The position numbers and the translations under genes were made by a program. A stretch of DNA of 64,000 nt, from positions 186,001 through 250,000 of the forward strand of contig JBCBCN010000004.1 of NCBI GenBank assembly GCA_038530555.1, read 5' to 3'. Every line of letters starts with the position of its first letter. The first letter of the stretch is position 1. The notes under the pieces were generated by a model. The model had not been told where the DNA came from and did not search any database. It saw nothing but the letters and a program-made list of their open reading frames with translations. Shown in pieces: positions 51,523 to 61,079 of the stretch. The DNA is from HKCCE3408 sp038530555 (lineage in GTDB: Bacteria > Pseudomonadota > Alphaproteobacteria > Rhodobacterales > Rhodobacteraceae).

Positions 51523-52528
51523 ACACCGCCCCCTGAAGAAGCGCCTCAAGCTCTGCCTCCGCCGCGTCGATGTCAAGCGGCTCGGGCGCCGATCTCGCGT
51601 TAAGCGCGCGCACCGCCCGCTCAACCCCCGCCCCGTCCAGCGTGCCAGACGCCGCCACGATCTCCTCCATCTCGCTGAGCTGTCCGTTGCAGTGCAAAAC
51701 AATATCGCAACCGGCCCGCCGCGCGCCCACGGCCCGTTCCGCCATGCTGCCCGGCAGGGCATTCATCGAAATGTCATCGGTCATCAAGAGCCCGTCAAAG
51801 CCGATCTCCTCGCGAATGAGCGTGATCAAGCCCGGCGACATGGTGGCGGGCAAGCCCTGCTCGATCGCTTCATAAACGATATGCGCGGTCATCCCCATCG
51901 GCAAATCGGCGAAGGGCCGAAAGGCTGCGAAATCGATCCCGTCAAGCGTGGCGCGGTCGGCGCCCACACGCGGCAGGTCGAGATGGCTATCCACCTCGGC
52001 CAAGCCATAGCCGGGCAAGTGTTTGAGAACCGGCAGCACCCCGCCCGACAATAGCCCCTCTGCCACGGCCCGCGCCGCCCCGATCACCGCCTCGGGCTCG
52101 GTGCCGTAGAGACGGTTTTTCAGGATCGGATGCGTGGTCTCTCGCGCCACATCGGCCAGCGGTGCGCAATTGGCGTCGATGCCGACCCGGCGCAGCTCAT
52201 CGGCGATCAGCCGTGCCCTGAGCCACATCGAGCGTGCCGCCGAGGACCGACCGGCCGCCACCACCTGATCGAGTGCCGGGCGCCATTCCCGCCAATAGGG
52301 CGCGCGCATCCGCTGCACCCGGCCACCTTCCTGGTCAATCAGGATCGGCGCGTCGCGGCCCACCACGTCGCGCAAGCTCGCCGTAAGCGCGAACAACTGA
52401 TCGGGCCGGGCGATGTTGCGAGCAAATAGAATGAAACCCCAGGGCTGAGCGTCCGCGAAAAAGCGCCGCTCCTCGGGGCTGAGCTCCAGGCCCTCGGGGG
52501 CCAAAATCGTCGCTGATATCGGCGCCAA
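51488..52528 (-). CDS. nagZ: beta-N-acetylhexosaminidase, GH3
   Basis: A 346-residue NagZ: ATILAPEGLELSPEERRFFADAQPWGFILFARNI, VLIDQEGGRVQRMRAP, LPVLKHLPGYGLAEVDSHLDLPRV and GLLMTDDISMNALPG. The catalytic His is in the VDSH loop and the nucleophile Asp is in LMTDDISMNAL. It removes GlcNAc from recycled anhydromuropeptides. The likely start is a TTG at 52528, five bases after GGGGAG; no ATG fits. The usual KHxPGHG motif reads KHLPGYG. Confidence 0.93.
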   Translation of the reverse strand: MAPISATILAPEGLELSPEERRFFADAQPWGFILFARNIARPDQLFALTASLRDVVGRDAPILIDQEGGRVQRMRAPYWREWRPALDQVVAAGRSSAARSMWLRARLIADELRRVGIDANCAPLADVARETTHPILKNRLYGTEPEAVIGAARAVAEGLLSGGVLPVLKHLPGYGLAEVDSHLDLPRVGADRATLDGIDFAAFRPFADLPMGMTAHIVYEAIEQGLPATMSPGLITLIREEIGFDGLLMTDDISMNALPGSMAERAVGARRAGCDIVLHCNGQLSEMEEIVAASGTLDGAGVERAVRALNARSAPEPLDIDAAEAELEALLQGAVYERPAERQDGA

Positions 52529-52614
52529 AGCGGCTCCCCACCCTTTGGAAGATCCCCAGTTCGGGCCCCAGCTCGCGCGGCTTATGGCGCAACCTCTCAC
52601 GCAACCCTGCGGCC

Positions 52615-52647
52615 CTTCATTTTTCCCAAAATACTCCCGCCGGAGGC
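52615..52647 (+). repeat. dispersed conserved motif, copy 2
   Basis: Near-identical to 26748-26780 (CTTCATTTTTCCC, AAAATACTC, GCCGGAGGC). It lies between the SPOR gene stop and the nagZ start on the minus strand. Confidence 0.6.
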
Positions 52648-52660
52648 GCCTTCAACCCTC

Positions 52661-54103
52661 TTAGCGCACCGCCACGGGAATACAGCGATTGTGCCCCTCG
52701 GCCAAAAGCGCCGTGCAAAAGCGTCGCGTGTCCATCAGATCGTCAAAGCCATGGGCGCGCAGACGAATGAAAGTCGCCCCGCCTGCATTGGTCTGTTGCA
52801 CAACCCGCGCGCGATCATCGAAGTAATCGGGAAAGGCGGTCTTGAGCGATTGCCAGAAGGCACGGGCCTCATCGGCGCTGTCATACTCGCCCAACTGCGC
52901 CAGCCAGGTACCCTGAGGCAGGCTGTCAAAGGCGATCTCTTGGGCCACCGGCTCAGGGGCGGGGTCCGGCGCTGCGGCGCGCGTGACGTCAGCCAATCCC
53001 GCCTCCATCAGATCCGCCCCAACCACATCCGTCTCAGACGCCACGGCGCTGACTGGGCGCGGCACCGGGATCAAAGAGGTCCGCACACCGGGCACGGAAA
53101 TCGGCAGCACCCGGTTTGCCATTGGGCCGGTATCCTCGGAGGCCTCGATCAGGCTGTTGCCCGCCGTGCCACCATTTTCGGCCTGGATCAACTGATCGAT
53201 CAGCGCCAGCGTCGCGGCTGAAGCCGCCTCGGGCGTGGGCTCAGCCTCAGGTGCCTCGGCGGCGACTTGCACGAGCTCCTCGGCGCTCTGCGTCTCCGCC
53301 ACTTGCGGCAGGGCACGCGGGCGCGGCTCAGGGCTCGTGTCTGGCGCGGTGGAGGGCGCGAGACGGCGCGCAGTCGCGCTTTCGCCCTGGCCCGGTTGTC
53401 CGAGGTTTTCGGCGGGGAACGGATTGACCGGCCCGCCCTCGAGCGCGGCCAATTCCACCGGCGGGGGAGCGAGGACAAGCTCATCGGCGGCGGGGGCGGC
53501 CTCTTGTCCTTCCGCGATACGATTAACGGCCAGGCCCTGGTGATCGGCCTCGCGCCCGCCAGGATCTTCCGGCTCAACGCGCATAGGCCCTTCGAGCGCT
53601 TGGATCACCGGCACGCCGGAGACATCGCGCACCATCAGCTCCCAGCCCCAAAAGATCAGCCCCGCGATCAAGGCGAGCGAGATGACCCCGCCCGACCAAT
53701 TGACGATGCTCTGCCAGCGTCCCGGCCGCACCGCGGCCACAGCAGCCAGTCCGGCGGCCTCCTCATCGGCAGCTTGCGTCTCGGCAGCATAGGCAGGCGC
53801 ATAGACGGGCGCGGGGGCCGACCGGTGCCGGAACTCAGGCTCGGCCCGTGACGGTGTTTGCGGCTGGGGCGCATAGCCCAATGGCACATCCTGCGGCACG
53901 TCCTGCTCCGGCGCTGATGCCATAAAGGCCGCGGGTGCAACCTGACTGGATGCCGTCTGGTTCGGGCCTTGGAACGTTCTGGTGTAATTGCGCGCGGGTC
54001 CGTTACCTTGCGGCGCCAGTGACTCGTTGTCCTGAGACCCGTTGTCCTGAGCCCCGTTGTCTGGATACGCGTGGCGATACCGCTCGCCGGGAAAATCTGC
54101 CAT
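52661..54103 (-). CDS. SPOR domain membrane protein
   Basis: A 480-residue type II membrane protein. A proline/glutamine-rich cytoplasmic part (1-130), one helix at about 136-155 (WSGGVISLALIAGLIFWGW), a long acidic/proline-rich periplasmic linker and a C-terminal SPOR domain from about residue 400 (GTWLAQLGEYDSADEARAFWQSLKTAFPDYF to GHNRCIPVAVR). SPOR domains bind denuded glycan at the septum. It lies between argS and nagZ, as in other Rhodobacteraceae, pointing to a cell-wall role. Confidence 0.92.
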   Translation of the reverse strand: MADFPGERYRHAYPDNGAQDNGSQDNESLAPQGNGPARNYTRTFQGPNQTASSQVAPAAFMASAPEQDVPQDVPLGYAPQPQTPSRAEPEFRHRSAPAPVYAPAYAAETQAADEEAAGLAAVAAVRPGRWQSIVNWSGGVISLALIAGLIFWGWELMVRDVSGVPVIQALEGPMRVEPEDPGGREADHQGLAVNRIAEGQEAAPAADELVLAPPPVELAALEGGPVNPFPAENLGQPGQGESATARRLAPSTAPDTSPEPRPRALPQVAETQSAEELVQVAAEAPEAEPTPEAASAATLALIDQLIQAENGGTAGNSLIEASEDTGPMANRVLPISVPGVRTSLIPVPRPVSAVASETDVVGADLMEAGLADVTRAAAPDPAPEPVAQEIAFDSLPQGTWLAQLGEYDSADEARAFWQSLKTAFPDYFDDRARVVQQTNAGGATFIRLRAHGFDDLMDTRRFCTALLAEGHNRCIPVAVR

Positions 54104-54204
54104 GCCTCATCTCCGCCCCCCTTATCGCGGGGAGACGGACCGTCAGGGCCATCGCGCGCGCCGGGGGTTTTGGTTACCTGCTCTGCCCCGGCGACACGTG
54201 ATTT

Positions 54205-55929
54205 TCACATTTTTTCCGCCGGAGTTACGCCTAAGATACCCAAACCGCTGGAAATAACAATCCTTACCGAATCAATCATCGCCAGTTTCGCGGCACTTGT
54301 GTCGGGCGCGTCCTCTTGCACGAATCTCAGCTCAGGCTGGGCATTGCCCCGGTTCCACAGCGCATGAAGCTCTGAGGCCAGCTCGTAGAGGTAAAACGCC
54401 ACCCGATGCGGCTCATTGAGACGCGCGGCCAACTCCACCAGGCGCGGCCATTCCGCGAGCTTGGCAATCAGGGTAAGCTCGGCCGGATCGCTCAGGCTGC
54501 TCAGATCCGACGTGTCCGCTGTGATCCCAAGCTCTTCGGCCTTGCGAAGGACGCTGCGGATCCGGGCATGGGCGTATTGCACATAGAAAACCGGGTTGTC
54601 CTTGGACTGCTCCAGCACTTTGTCGATGTCGAAATCGAGCGGCGCGTCGTTCTTGCGCGTCAGCATAATGAAACGCGTCACATCCGGGCCGACCTCATCC
54701 ACCACATCGGCCAGGGTCACGAAGGTGCCCGCCCGCTTCGACATCTTGTAGGGCTGCCCGCCCTTGGTGAGCCGGACAAGCTGCGTCAGCTTGATATCGA
54801 GTGGCACCGCGCCGTCCGAAAGCGCCGAGACCGCCGCCTTCATCCGTTTGACATAGCCGCCGTGATCGGCCCCGAAGACATCGATCAGCGCGTCATAGCC
54901 CCGGCTGATCTTGTCGAAATGATAAGCGATATCGGGCGCGAAATAGGTCCACGAGCCGTCGGATTTCTTCACCGGGCGGTCGACATCATCGCCATGCTCG
55001 GTCGATTTGAACAGCGTCTGCTCCCGCGGCTCCCAATCCTCGGGCACTTTGCCCTTGGGCGGCTCCAGCACGCCCTCATAGATCAGCCCCTTGCCGGACA
55101 AATCCGCAATCGCGTCCTCGATCTTGCCCGTGCCATAGAGGCTTTTCTCCGAGAAAAACGCATCCATCTCGACGCCGAGACGGCCGAGATCCTCGCGAAT
55201 GAGGTCCATCATCGCCTCGGTCGCGAAGCCGCGAACCTCCTCGAGCCAATACTGCTCACCTTTGTCCACGAACTGATCGCCGACCTTGTCTTTGAGCCGC
55301 TCGCCCACCGCGATCAGGTAATCGCCGGGATAGATGCCATCCTCGAAGGCGACCTCCTGGCCATGGGCCTCGAGGTAGCGCAGATAGACCGACCGCGCGA
55401 GGACATCGACCTGCGCGCCGCCATCGTTGATGTAGTATTCCCGCGTCACGTCATAGCCCGCATAGGCCAACAGCGCGGCCAGCGCGTCGCCAAAGACCGC
55501 CCCGCGCGTATGGCCAATATGCAAGGGCCCGGTCGGATTGGCCGAGACATATTCGACAAGGACGCGCCGCCCCGCCCCCAGCCGCGAGCGCCCGAACTCA
55601 GGATTGCTCAGGACCGCACGCACCACGCCCTGCCAAGTCTCGGCCGACAGCCTCAGATTGAGAAAGCCCGGGCCCGCCACCTCGACCTCGGCCACACGGG
55701 GCTCTGCGCCCAGCTTGGCGGCGAGCGCCTCGGAAATGTCGCGCGGCTTCTTGCCCGCTGGCTTGGCCAGGACCATCGCTGCATTCGTCGCCATATCGCC
55801 GTGGCTGGGATCGCGCGGCGGCTCCACCGTCACCGCTTGGCGCGGCAGACCGGCGGGCAGGACGCCCTCGGCTTCAAGATCGTCCAGCGCAAGCAGGACC
55901 GCGTCGCGGATATCTGTGAAAAGGTTCAT
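54205..55929 (-). CDS. argS: arginyl-tRNA synthetase
   Basis: A 574-residue class I ArgRS: ANPTGPLHIGHTRGAVFGDAL (HIGH motif), YFAPDIAYHFDKISRGYD, GADHGGYVKRMKAAV, YKMSKRAGTFVTL as the KMSK equivalent and the C-terminal anticodon-binding DALRM-type domain with VQYAHARIRSVLRKAEE. It charges tRNA-Arg. The ATG at 55929 (MNLFTDIRD) was chosen over a longer frame. Confidence 0.98.
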   Translation of the reverse strand: MNLFTDIRDAVLLALDDLEAEGVLPAGLPRQAVTVEPPRDPSHGDMATNAAMVLAKPAGKKPRDISEALAAKLGAEPRVAEVEVAGPGFLNLRLSAETWQGVVRAVLSNPEFGRSRLGAGRRVLVEYVSANPTGPLHIGHTRGAVFGDALAALLAYAGYDVTREYYINDGGAQVDVLARSVYLRYLEAHGQEVAFEDGIYPGDYLIAVGERLKDKVGDQFVDKGEQYWLEEVRGFATEAMMDLIREDLGRLGVEMDAFFSEKSLYGTGKIEDAIADLSGKGLIYEGVLEPPKGKVPEDWEPREQTLFKSTEHGDDVDRPVKKSDGSWTYFAPDIAYHFDKISRGYDALIDVFGADHGGYVKRMKAAVSALSDGAVPLDIKLTQLVRLTKGGQPYKMSKRAGTFVTLADVVDEVGPDVTRFIMLTRKNDAPLDFDIDKVLEQSKDNPVFYVQYAHARIRSVLRKAEELGITADTSDLSSLSDPAELTLIAKLAEWPRLVELAARLNEPHRVAFYLYELASELHALWNRGNAQPELRFVQEDAPDTSAAKLAMIDSVRIVISSGLGILGVTPAEKM

Positions 55930-56014
55930 TTGATTTGCTCGGGTCAGGCGGGTTGCGCGCGGTGTATCACTGCCGGGGGCAAGGTCAACTCGGGCGGGCC
56001 CTGACAGGACCGTT

Positions 56015-57160
56015 TCAGCCACCGATAAACCGCTCATGGCATTGCAGGGCGAAGCGGTCGGTCATCCCGGCGATATAATCGCTGACCAGCCGAGCCAGTT
56101 CCGTCTCACCCTCGGCCAATTCGACATCCTTGCGCCATTGCTTTGGCAGATGCTCGGGCGCCGTACGGTAGAAAGCGAAAAGATCGCGTACCACGCCCGT
56201 GACCTCGGCGCGCATCTTCACCACCGCAGGCGCGCGATACATGCGCTCGAACAGGAAATCGCGGATCACTTGCAGATCGGCCCTAAGACCGGGTGACAGA
56301 TCGACAACCGCTTGCCCCGCACGCCGAACGTCTTGCACGCTCTCAGGTGCGACGTCCGCCAAACGCGCCCGCGCCACCGCGATCACATCTTCGACCAGCA
56401 GGCCGAAAAACCGCCGCAGCGCCTCGTGCCGCCGCCGGTAGTAATTCAAGCCGGGATAAAGCCGGTCGACCTCCGAAAAACAGCCCGCGAGGATCGGCAG
56501 CTCCGCCAACTCATCGGTCGAAAACAGCTCCGCCCTCAGCCCGTCATGCAAGTCGTGGTGATTGTAGGCGATGTCGTCCGAGATCGCCGCTACCTGTGCC
56601 TCGGCGCTGGCATAGGTGTCGAGCTCCATATCCCAGGCCGCCTGCGCCTCGGCCAGGGCCCAGGGGACACGCCCGAGCACTGGGCCATTATGCTTGGCCA
56701 GCCCCTCCAGCGTCTCCCAGGTCAGGTTCAGCCCGTCGAACTCGGCATAATGCCGCTCCAAATGGGTGACGATGCGAATGGCCTGGGCATTGTGATCGAA
56801 GCCGCCATAGGGCGCCATCGCCTCAGACAGCGCGTCCTCACCGGTATGGCCAAAAGGCGTGTGGCCCAGATCATGGGCCAGGGCGAGCGCCTCGGTCAGG
56901 TCGCTATCGAGCCCCAAAACCCGGGCAATCGTTCGCGCCACCTGCGCCACCTCAAGCGTATGAGTCAGCCGGGTGCGAAAGTAATCGCCCTCATGCTCAA
57001 TAAAGACTTGCGTCTTGTGCTTGAGCCGCCGGAAGGCCGAGGCATGGATGATCCGGTCGCGGTCGCGCTGAAAACACGACCGAAACGCGCTCTCTTCTTC
57101 GGCTACAAGCCGCCCACGGCTGCTTTCCGCCCGCTCGGCGTAGGGCGCCTCAAAGACCAT
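56015..57160 (-). CDS. dgt: deoxyguanosinetriphosphate triphosphohydrolase-like protein
   Basis: A 381-residue HD-domain dNTPase: FRSCFQRDRDRIIHASAFRRLKHKTQVF, the metal residues in LTHTLEVAQVARTIARVLGLD and ALAHDLGHTPFGHTGEDAL, and ISDDIAYNHHDLHDGLRAELF. It splits dNTPs to nucleoside and triphosphate. It begins the minus-strand run dgt-argS-SPOR-nagZ-scpA-scpB and is divergent from the Fe-S carrier gene. Confidence 0.95.
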   Translation of the reverse strand: MVFEAPYAERAESSRGRLVAEEESAFRSCFQRDRDRIIHASAFRRLKHKTQVFIEHEGDYFRTRLTHTLEVAQVARTIARVLGLDSDLTEALALAHDLGHTPFGHTGEDALSEAMAPYGGFDHNAQAIRIVTHLERHYAEFDGLNLTWETLEGLAKHNGPVLGRVPWALAEAQAAWDMELDTYASAEAQVAAISDDIAYNHHDLHDGLRAELFSTDELAELPILAGCFSEVDRLYPGLNYYRRRHEALRRFFGLLVEDVIAVARARLADVAPESVQDVRRAGQAVVDLSPGLRADLQVIRDFLFERMYRAPAVVKMRAEVTGVVRDLFAFYRTAPEHLPKQWRKDVELAEGETELARLVSDYIAGMTDRFALQCHERFIGG

Positions 57161-57193
57161 AATAGCCCCGCCCCCACCCGACCCGCCCTAGGC

Positions 57194-57216
57194 CTTCATT
57201 TTTCCTTAAATACTCA
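57194..57216 (+). repeat. dispersed conserved motif, partial copy 3
   Basis: Retains CTTCATTTTTCC and AAATACTC of the motif at 26748 and 52615 but not the GCCGGAGGC end. It lies between the divergent dgt and Fe-S carrier genes; nothing else is evident in that 208-base gap. Confidence 0.4.
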
Positions 57217-57368
57217 CCCATCCAAAAATCTCTTGCGGCGCAGCCGCTCCTTTTGCCTCGCGTCCAAGCCTGACCTGTCCCCGAGCTTGCCCCGGCACAT
57301 TGTCCTTCATATATTGAGTATGCTGGAGAAAGCCCACCACCGCCTCATCCCCGCTCGAAAGCCCACCC

Positions 57369-57707
57369 ATGACGATGATGCTCACCTTGCCGCCGAAAGT
57401 GACCGAACGGGCCTTCACGCGCCTGGCTGAGATCAATGAGGCCTCGGACGAAGCAAAGGCCCTGCGCGTCGCGGTCGAGGGCGGCGGGTGTTCGGGCTTT
57501 CAGTATGAGATCACGCTCGATGACCCGACCGAGGACGATCTGGTCCTGGAAGGCAGCGGCCAGAAGGTGGTCGTCGACAGCGTCTCCCTGCCCTTCCTGG
57601 CCGATGCGGTGATCGATTTCACCGAAGAGCTGATCGGCGCCCGCTTCACCATCGAAAACCCCAACGCCACCGCGTCCTGCGGCTGCGGCACATCGTTCTC
57701 GATCTAA
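57369..57707 (+). CDS. erpA: A-type iron-sulfur cluster carrier (ErpA/IscA family)
   Basis: A 112-residue A-type carrier with the three cluster cysteines in VEGGGCSGFQYEITLD and TASCGCGTSFSI. It passes Fe-S clusters from scaffold to target proteins. Which of ErpA, IscA or SufA it is cannot be decided from sequence alone; the isolated position and the SCGCGTSF end favour ErpA. Two further ATG codons follow within ten bases of the start. Confidence 0.9.
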   Translation: MTMMLTLPPKVTERAFTRLAEINEASDEAKALRVAVEGGGCSGFQYEITLDDPTEDDLVLEGSGQKVVVDSVSLPFLADAVIDFTEELIGARFTIENPNATASCGCGTSFSI

Positions 57708-57732
57708 GCGAAACTTCTTATAAAAAGACGCT

Positions 57733-58047
57733 CTAGGCGCTTTTCTGTGTGTCCCCGGTCGGCTCATCCGAGGCGCTGTCACTGGTTTGAGTGTCGACCT
57801 CAGCCGTCTCGCTTTCCGGCTCAGGCTCAGGCAGGGCCAGCGCCTCGTCCGGGAACTGCTCAGGCGCGGTTAGCGTCACATGGCCGGTGGCCGGGTCCAC
57901 GGTCACGGCGGGCTTTTCGGGCAGCAGGTCGATCGTGGCGTTGAGCTCTGTGTTCAGCCGCTCAAAGGTTTGGCGTTGGGTTTCGATCACAGGCTCGGCA
58001 TCGGCGCCACGCTTGCGGAATAGGAAATTAAACATCTGTCGGTCCAT
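57733..58047 (-). CDS. hypothetical acidic protein
   Basis: A 104-residue protein: MFNFLFRKRGADAEPVIETQRQTFERLNTELNATIDLLPEKPAVTVDPATGHVTLTAPEQF, then a long acidic Glu/Pro/Thr/Asp tail. ATG codons lie at 58047 and 58035; both are possible. The middle looks folded, the tail disordered. No family recognised. Divergent from xthA. Confidence 0.65.
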   Translation of the reverse strand: MDRQMFNFLFRKRGADAEPVIETQRQTFERLNTELNATIDLLPEKPAVTVDPATGHVTLTAPEQFPDEALALPEPEPESETAEVDTQTSDSASDEPTGDTQKSA

Positions 58048-58221
58048 CTCGGTCTGGTTGCCTTAACATAGGCCGCGACGCCCGCGATGGCCACGGCGCG
58101 GCAGGCAAATCTGCGGGGAAACTCTAGGCAAACGGCCCTCTTTGTGCAGTCTCGCCGCGCTGGCTCTTCCACTGAGCCGAAAAAACCGGCAGATCAGGCA
58201 CGAGATCCGGGGGAACACGCC

Positions 58222-59004
58222 ATGCGCATCGCGACGTTTAACATCAACGGCATCAAAGCCCGGCTGCCGGCGTTGTGCGATTGGCTCGATGAGGCCAAGC
58301 CCGATGTCGCGCTTTTGCAGGAGCTGAAATCCGTCGATGAGGGCGTCCCGCATGAGCCCTTCGAAGAGCGTGGCTATCAGATCGAGACCCATGGCCAGAA
58401 GGGCTTCAACGGCGTGGCGATCCTGTCAAAAATCCCGCTAGAAGACGTGTCGCGCGGACTGCCCGGCGATGACAGCGACGAACAGGCCCGCTGGATCGAG
58501 GCCACCGTGATGGGCGAGCATCAGGCGGCGCGGATCTGCGGGCTCTACCTGCCCAATGGCAACCCGGCGCCGGGGCCGAAGTTTGACTATAAGCTCGCCT
58601 GGATGGCGCGGTTGCGGGACCATGCCAAGGGCCTGCTGGAGACTGAGATGCCGGTGGTGATGGCGGGCGATTACAACATCATCCCCCAGGATGAGGACTG
58701 CGCCCGTCCCGAGGCCTGGCGCGAGGATGCCCTGGCCCGGCCCGAGGCGCGCGGCGCCTTCCGCGAGATCCTTCACCTGGGCTATACCGAGGCCTTCCGC
58801 GCCCGCGTGCGCGGCCCCGAACACTACAGCTTTTGGGATTACCAAGCCGGCGCCTGGGACCGCAATGACGGCATCCGCATCGACCACCTGCTGCTCAGCC
58901 CCCAAGCCGCCGACCGGCTGGGCGATGTGGGGATCGACCGGGCGATCAGGGGGCGTGAAAAGCCCTCCGATCACGTGCCGGTCTGGATCGATTTAGATAT
59001 TTAG
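58222..59004 (+). CDS. xthA: exodeoxyribonuclease III / AP endonuclease
   Basis: A 260-residue Exo III: MRIATFNINGIKARLPALCDWLDEAKPDVALLQELKSVDEG, MAGDYNIIPQDEDCARPEAW, FWDYQAGAWDRNDGIRIDHLLLS and KPSDHVPVWIDL. The conserved Glu, Asp-x-Asn and final Asp-His are intact. It incises abasic sites in base-excision repair. The ATG at 58222 was chosen over a 45-codon longer frame. Confidence 0.96.
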   Translation: MRIATFNINGIKARLPALCDWLDEAKPDVALLQELKSVDEGVPHEPFEERGYQIETHGQKGFNGVAILSKIPLEDVSRGLPGDDSDEQARWIEATVMGEHQAARICGLYLPNGNPAPGPKFDYKLAWMARLRDHAKGLLETEMPVVMAGDYNIIPQDEDCARPEAWREDALARPEARGAFREILHLGYTEAFRARVRGPEHYSFWDYQAGAWDRNDGIRIDHLLLSPQAADRLGDVGIDRAIRGREKPSDHVPVWIDLDI

Positions 59005-59027
59005 ATCAAAGGTCTGCGCGGCGTTCT

Positions 59028-60779
59028 TCAACCATCATCAAGCGCCCGCGCGCCCGCCAGGGTGCCCGCCCCAACGATGCCGTCAATCGCCCCGTTATAA
59101 AGCCCCCGCTCCGACAGGATGATCTGGAAGGCGCGCGCCGTCTCCCCGTCCCAGCCTGGCAAAACGCCGTCGACTGTGCCGCGCAGGGCTTCTGTGCTGA
59201 GGCCCTCTTCCAGCGCTTCGACATAAAGCTCGGCCGCGCGCTGCGGATCGGGCAGCGTGCCGATCCCGCGCTCATAGAGGAACCCCAGCGCGTTGATTGC
59301 CTGGGGCAGGCCCTGCTCGGCCGCCTCGCGCGTCCAGCGGAAGCGCGCCGCATCATCGCGCGGCAGGCGCTCATCCTCGGCACCGGAAAAGAGCTCGGCC
59401 AGAACCAGGGTCGCCTCCGAATTACCAGCCCGAGCCGCGGCAGCGAGCAGTTCCACCGCGCGCTCGGCATCAGGGATGCCCAAAGCCTCCTGGTCGCCGC
59501 GCCGCACCTCCTCGCCGGTTAGATAGATCTGACCCAACCGCCACTGGGCAAAGTGATAGCCGCCATCGGCCGCCTGCTGCATCAGCGCAATGGCGCGTTC
59601 CGCATCGCCTTCGACCCCGATCCCCAGCAGATACATGAACCCAAGCGTTGTCTTACCCGCCAGATCGCCGCCCTCGGAGGCAAGACCAAAGCGCGTGGCC
59701 GCCTCATCGGGATCAGGACGTATGGGCCGCGTACCAAAGAGGTAGTAGTCGCCCAGCCGCGTATTGGCCGCGACCACGCCCTGATCGGCGGCCGCCTCAT
59801 AGAGCTCCACCGCCTGACGGTGACGACCCGAGGTCTGCTGGAGCGTGGCGAGGTGGAACAGCGCCACGCCGGCCTCCTCCGGCAGGGCATCGGCGGCGGC
59901 CTGGCAATCGGCCTCGGCGCGTCTGAGACGCTGCAGCGCGGCCTCTTGCGCAGCCTCGCTCACGGGCACACCCGCCTCCGGCGTTCCGGCGCGCTCCTCG
60001 CACCGCCCCAATGCCGCGAGCGCTTGGCGCCTAGCTTCGGCCTCGGCTTCCAGACGGGCGGCCTCTTCGGCGGCAAGGCGCGCGGCCTCTTCTTCGGCGG
60101 CGATCCGGGCGCGCTCTTCTTCTATGAAGCGGACGGCGTCAGTGCGCATCTCGGCCTCGATTTCGGCCTCGATTTCGGCTCGGGCGGCGGCCATCTCTGC
60201 GGCGATTTCGGCCTCGCTGGCACGGGCAATGCGGTCAGCCTCGGCGCGGGCGGCAGCAACCAAACGCGCGGCTTCCGCAAATCCTTCGGTCACAAGCGCA
60301 TCAGCTTGAGCCGAAGACGCAGACATATTTTCAGCCGCCGCAATATCAGCGGCCTGTTGCGTCTCGCGGGCCGCACGGGCCGCGTTTTCGCGCAGCCGCG
60401 CCGCGATCCTTTGGGTATCTGCGCGGGTCTCCGCCGCCTCTGCCTCTGCGGCCTCGATAATCCCAGAAGCTGCCGCTGCAGCCAGGCGCGTGGTCTCCTC
60501 GGCCTCGGCCTGAGCCCGTGCCAGGGCCGCGGCGCTGTCGGTCTGGGCGGTCGCGCGCAGCGCATCAGCTTCGGCCCGAGCCGCATCCACCATGGCCGCA
60601 GCCTGAGCGCGCGCCTCTGCCACGATCTGCTGCGCCTCAGCCGCGATATCCGCGCCGATTTCCGCCGCGCTTTCCGCGGACGCGTCGCCCTCTGCCTCGA
60701 CGGCCTGCTGCGCCCAAACCGGGCCTCCCAAACACGCGGCAATCGAGAGGGCCAAGGCGGATTTCGGCAATAAATTCAT
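59028..60779 (-). CDS. exported coiled-coil and Sel1-repeat protein
   Basis: A 583-residue protein with a Sec signal (MNLLPKSALALSIAACLGGPVWAQ). Residues 25 to about 260 are an Ala/Glu/Arg-rich helical region like a long coiled coil (ADALRATAQTDSAAALARAQAEAEE, EIAAEMAAARAEIEAEIEAEM). From about 295 there are TPR/Sel1-like repeats (LFHLATLQQTSGRHRQAVELYEAAADQG, ATRFGLASEGGDLAGKTTLGFMYLLGIGVEGD, AARAGNSEATLVLAELFSG). The C-terminal ARAFQIILSERGLYNGAIDGIVGAGTLAG resembles a peptidoglycan-binding repeat. Probably periplasmic and wall-associated; role unknown. Confidence 0.8.
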   Translation of the reverse strand: MNLLPKSALALSIAACLGGPVWAQQAVEAEGDASAESAAEIGADIAAEAQQIVAEARAQAAAMVDAARAEADALRATAQTDSAAALARAQAEAEETTRLAAAAASGIIEAAEAEAAETRADTQRIAARLRENAARAARETQQAADIAAAENMSASSAQADALVTEGFAEAARLVAAARAEADRIARASEAEIAAEMAAARAEIEAEIEAEMRTDAVRFIEEERARIAAEEEAARLAAEEAARLEAEAEARRQALAALGRCEERAGTPEAGVPVSEAAQEAALQRLRRAEADCQAAADALPEEAGVALFHLATLQQTSGRHRQAVELYEAAADQGVVAANTRLGDYYLFGTRPIRPDPDEAATRFGLASEGGDLAGKTTLGFMYLLGIGVEGDAERAIALMQQAADGGYHFAQWRLGQIYLTGEEVRRGDQEALGIPDAERAVELLAAAARAGNSEATLVLAELFSGAEDERLPRDDAARFRWTREAAEQGLPQAINALGFLYERGIGTLPDPQRAAELYVEALEEGLSTEALRGTVDGVLPGWDGETARAFQIILSERGLYNGAIDGIVGAGTLAGARALDDG

Positions 60780-61079
60780 AGGTGATATGGCTTTCTTGAG
60801 AGGTCGACGGGGGCGCAATGGGGCACAACGGGAGGACGATACTCCGCGCCCCTGGGCCTGTCGATGGGGGATTACCCGCACTGTAAAAGGGCCGGTTGCG
60901 CCGCCGGATGTGCCCCCGGACGTGACCGAGAGGCAACACCTGTCAAGGGGATTATCGGCATGTGGATAACGGCGGAATTCCGCTGATTATCGCGCCGATT
61001 CCGGGGCTTACCAGGCGCTATTCTTGTTATCTTAAAATTGAGCGCGTAACCGGAATGCTGGTCTAGAAGCGAATGAGAA
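60780..61079. other. divergent intergenic region with a DnaA-box pair
   Basis: A 300-bp gap between the Sel1 protein gene and the 61080 gene. It contains TGTGGATAA (60961-60969), a perfect DnaA box on the minus strand, next to the inverted near-match TTATCGGCA (60952-60960). Promoters for both genes must lie here but I cannot place them with confidence. Confidence 0.4.

Noticed and set aside
53200..53851. Long plus-strand frames opposite the SPOR gene
   Set aside because: These mirror the GC-rich codon pattern of the SPOR linker on the other strand and show only Arg/Pro/Ala-rich shadow translation.
60290..60742. Arg-rich frames on both strands opposite and within the coiled-coil gene
   Set aside because: They are frame shadows of the Ala/Glu-rich repeat region; the exported Sel1 protein explains the DNA.
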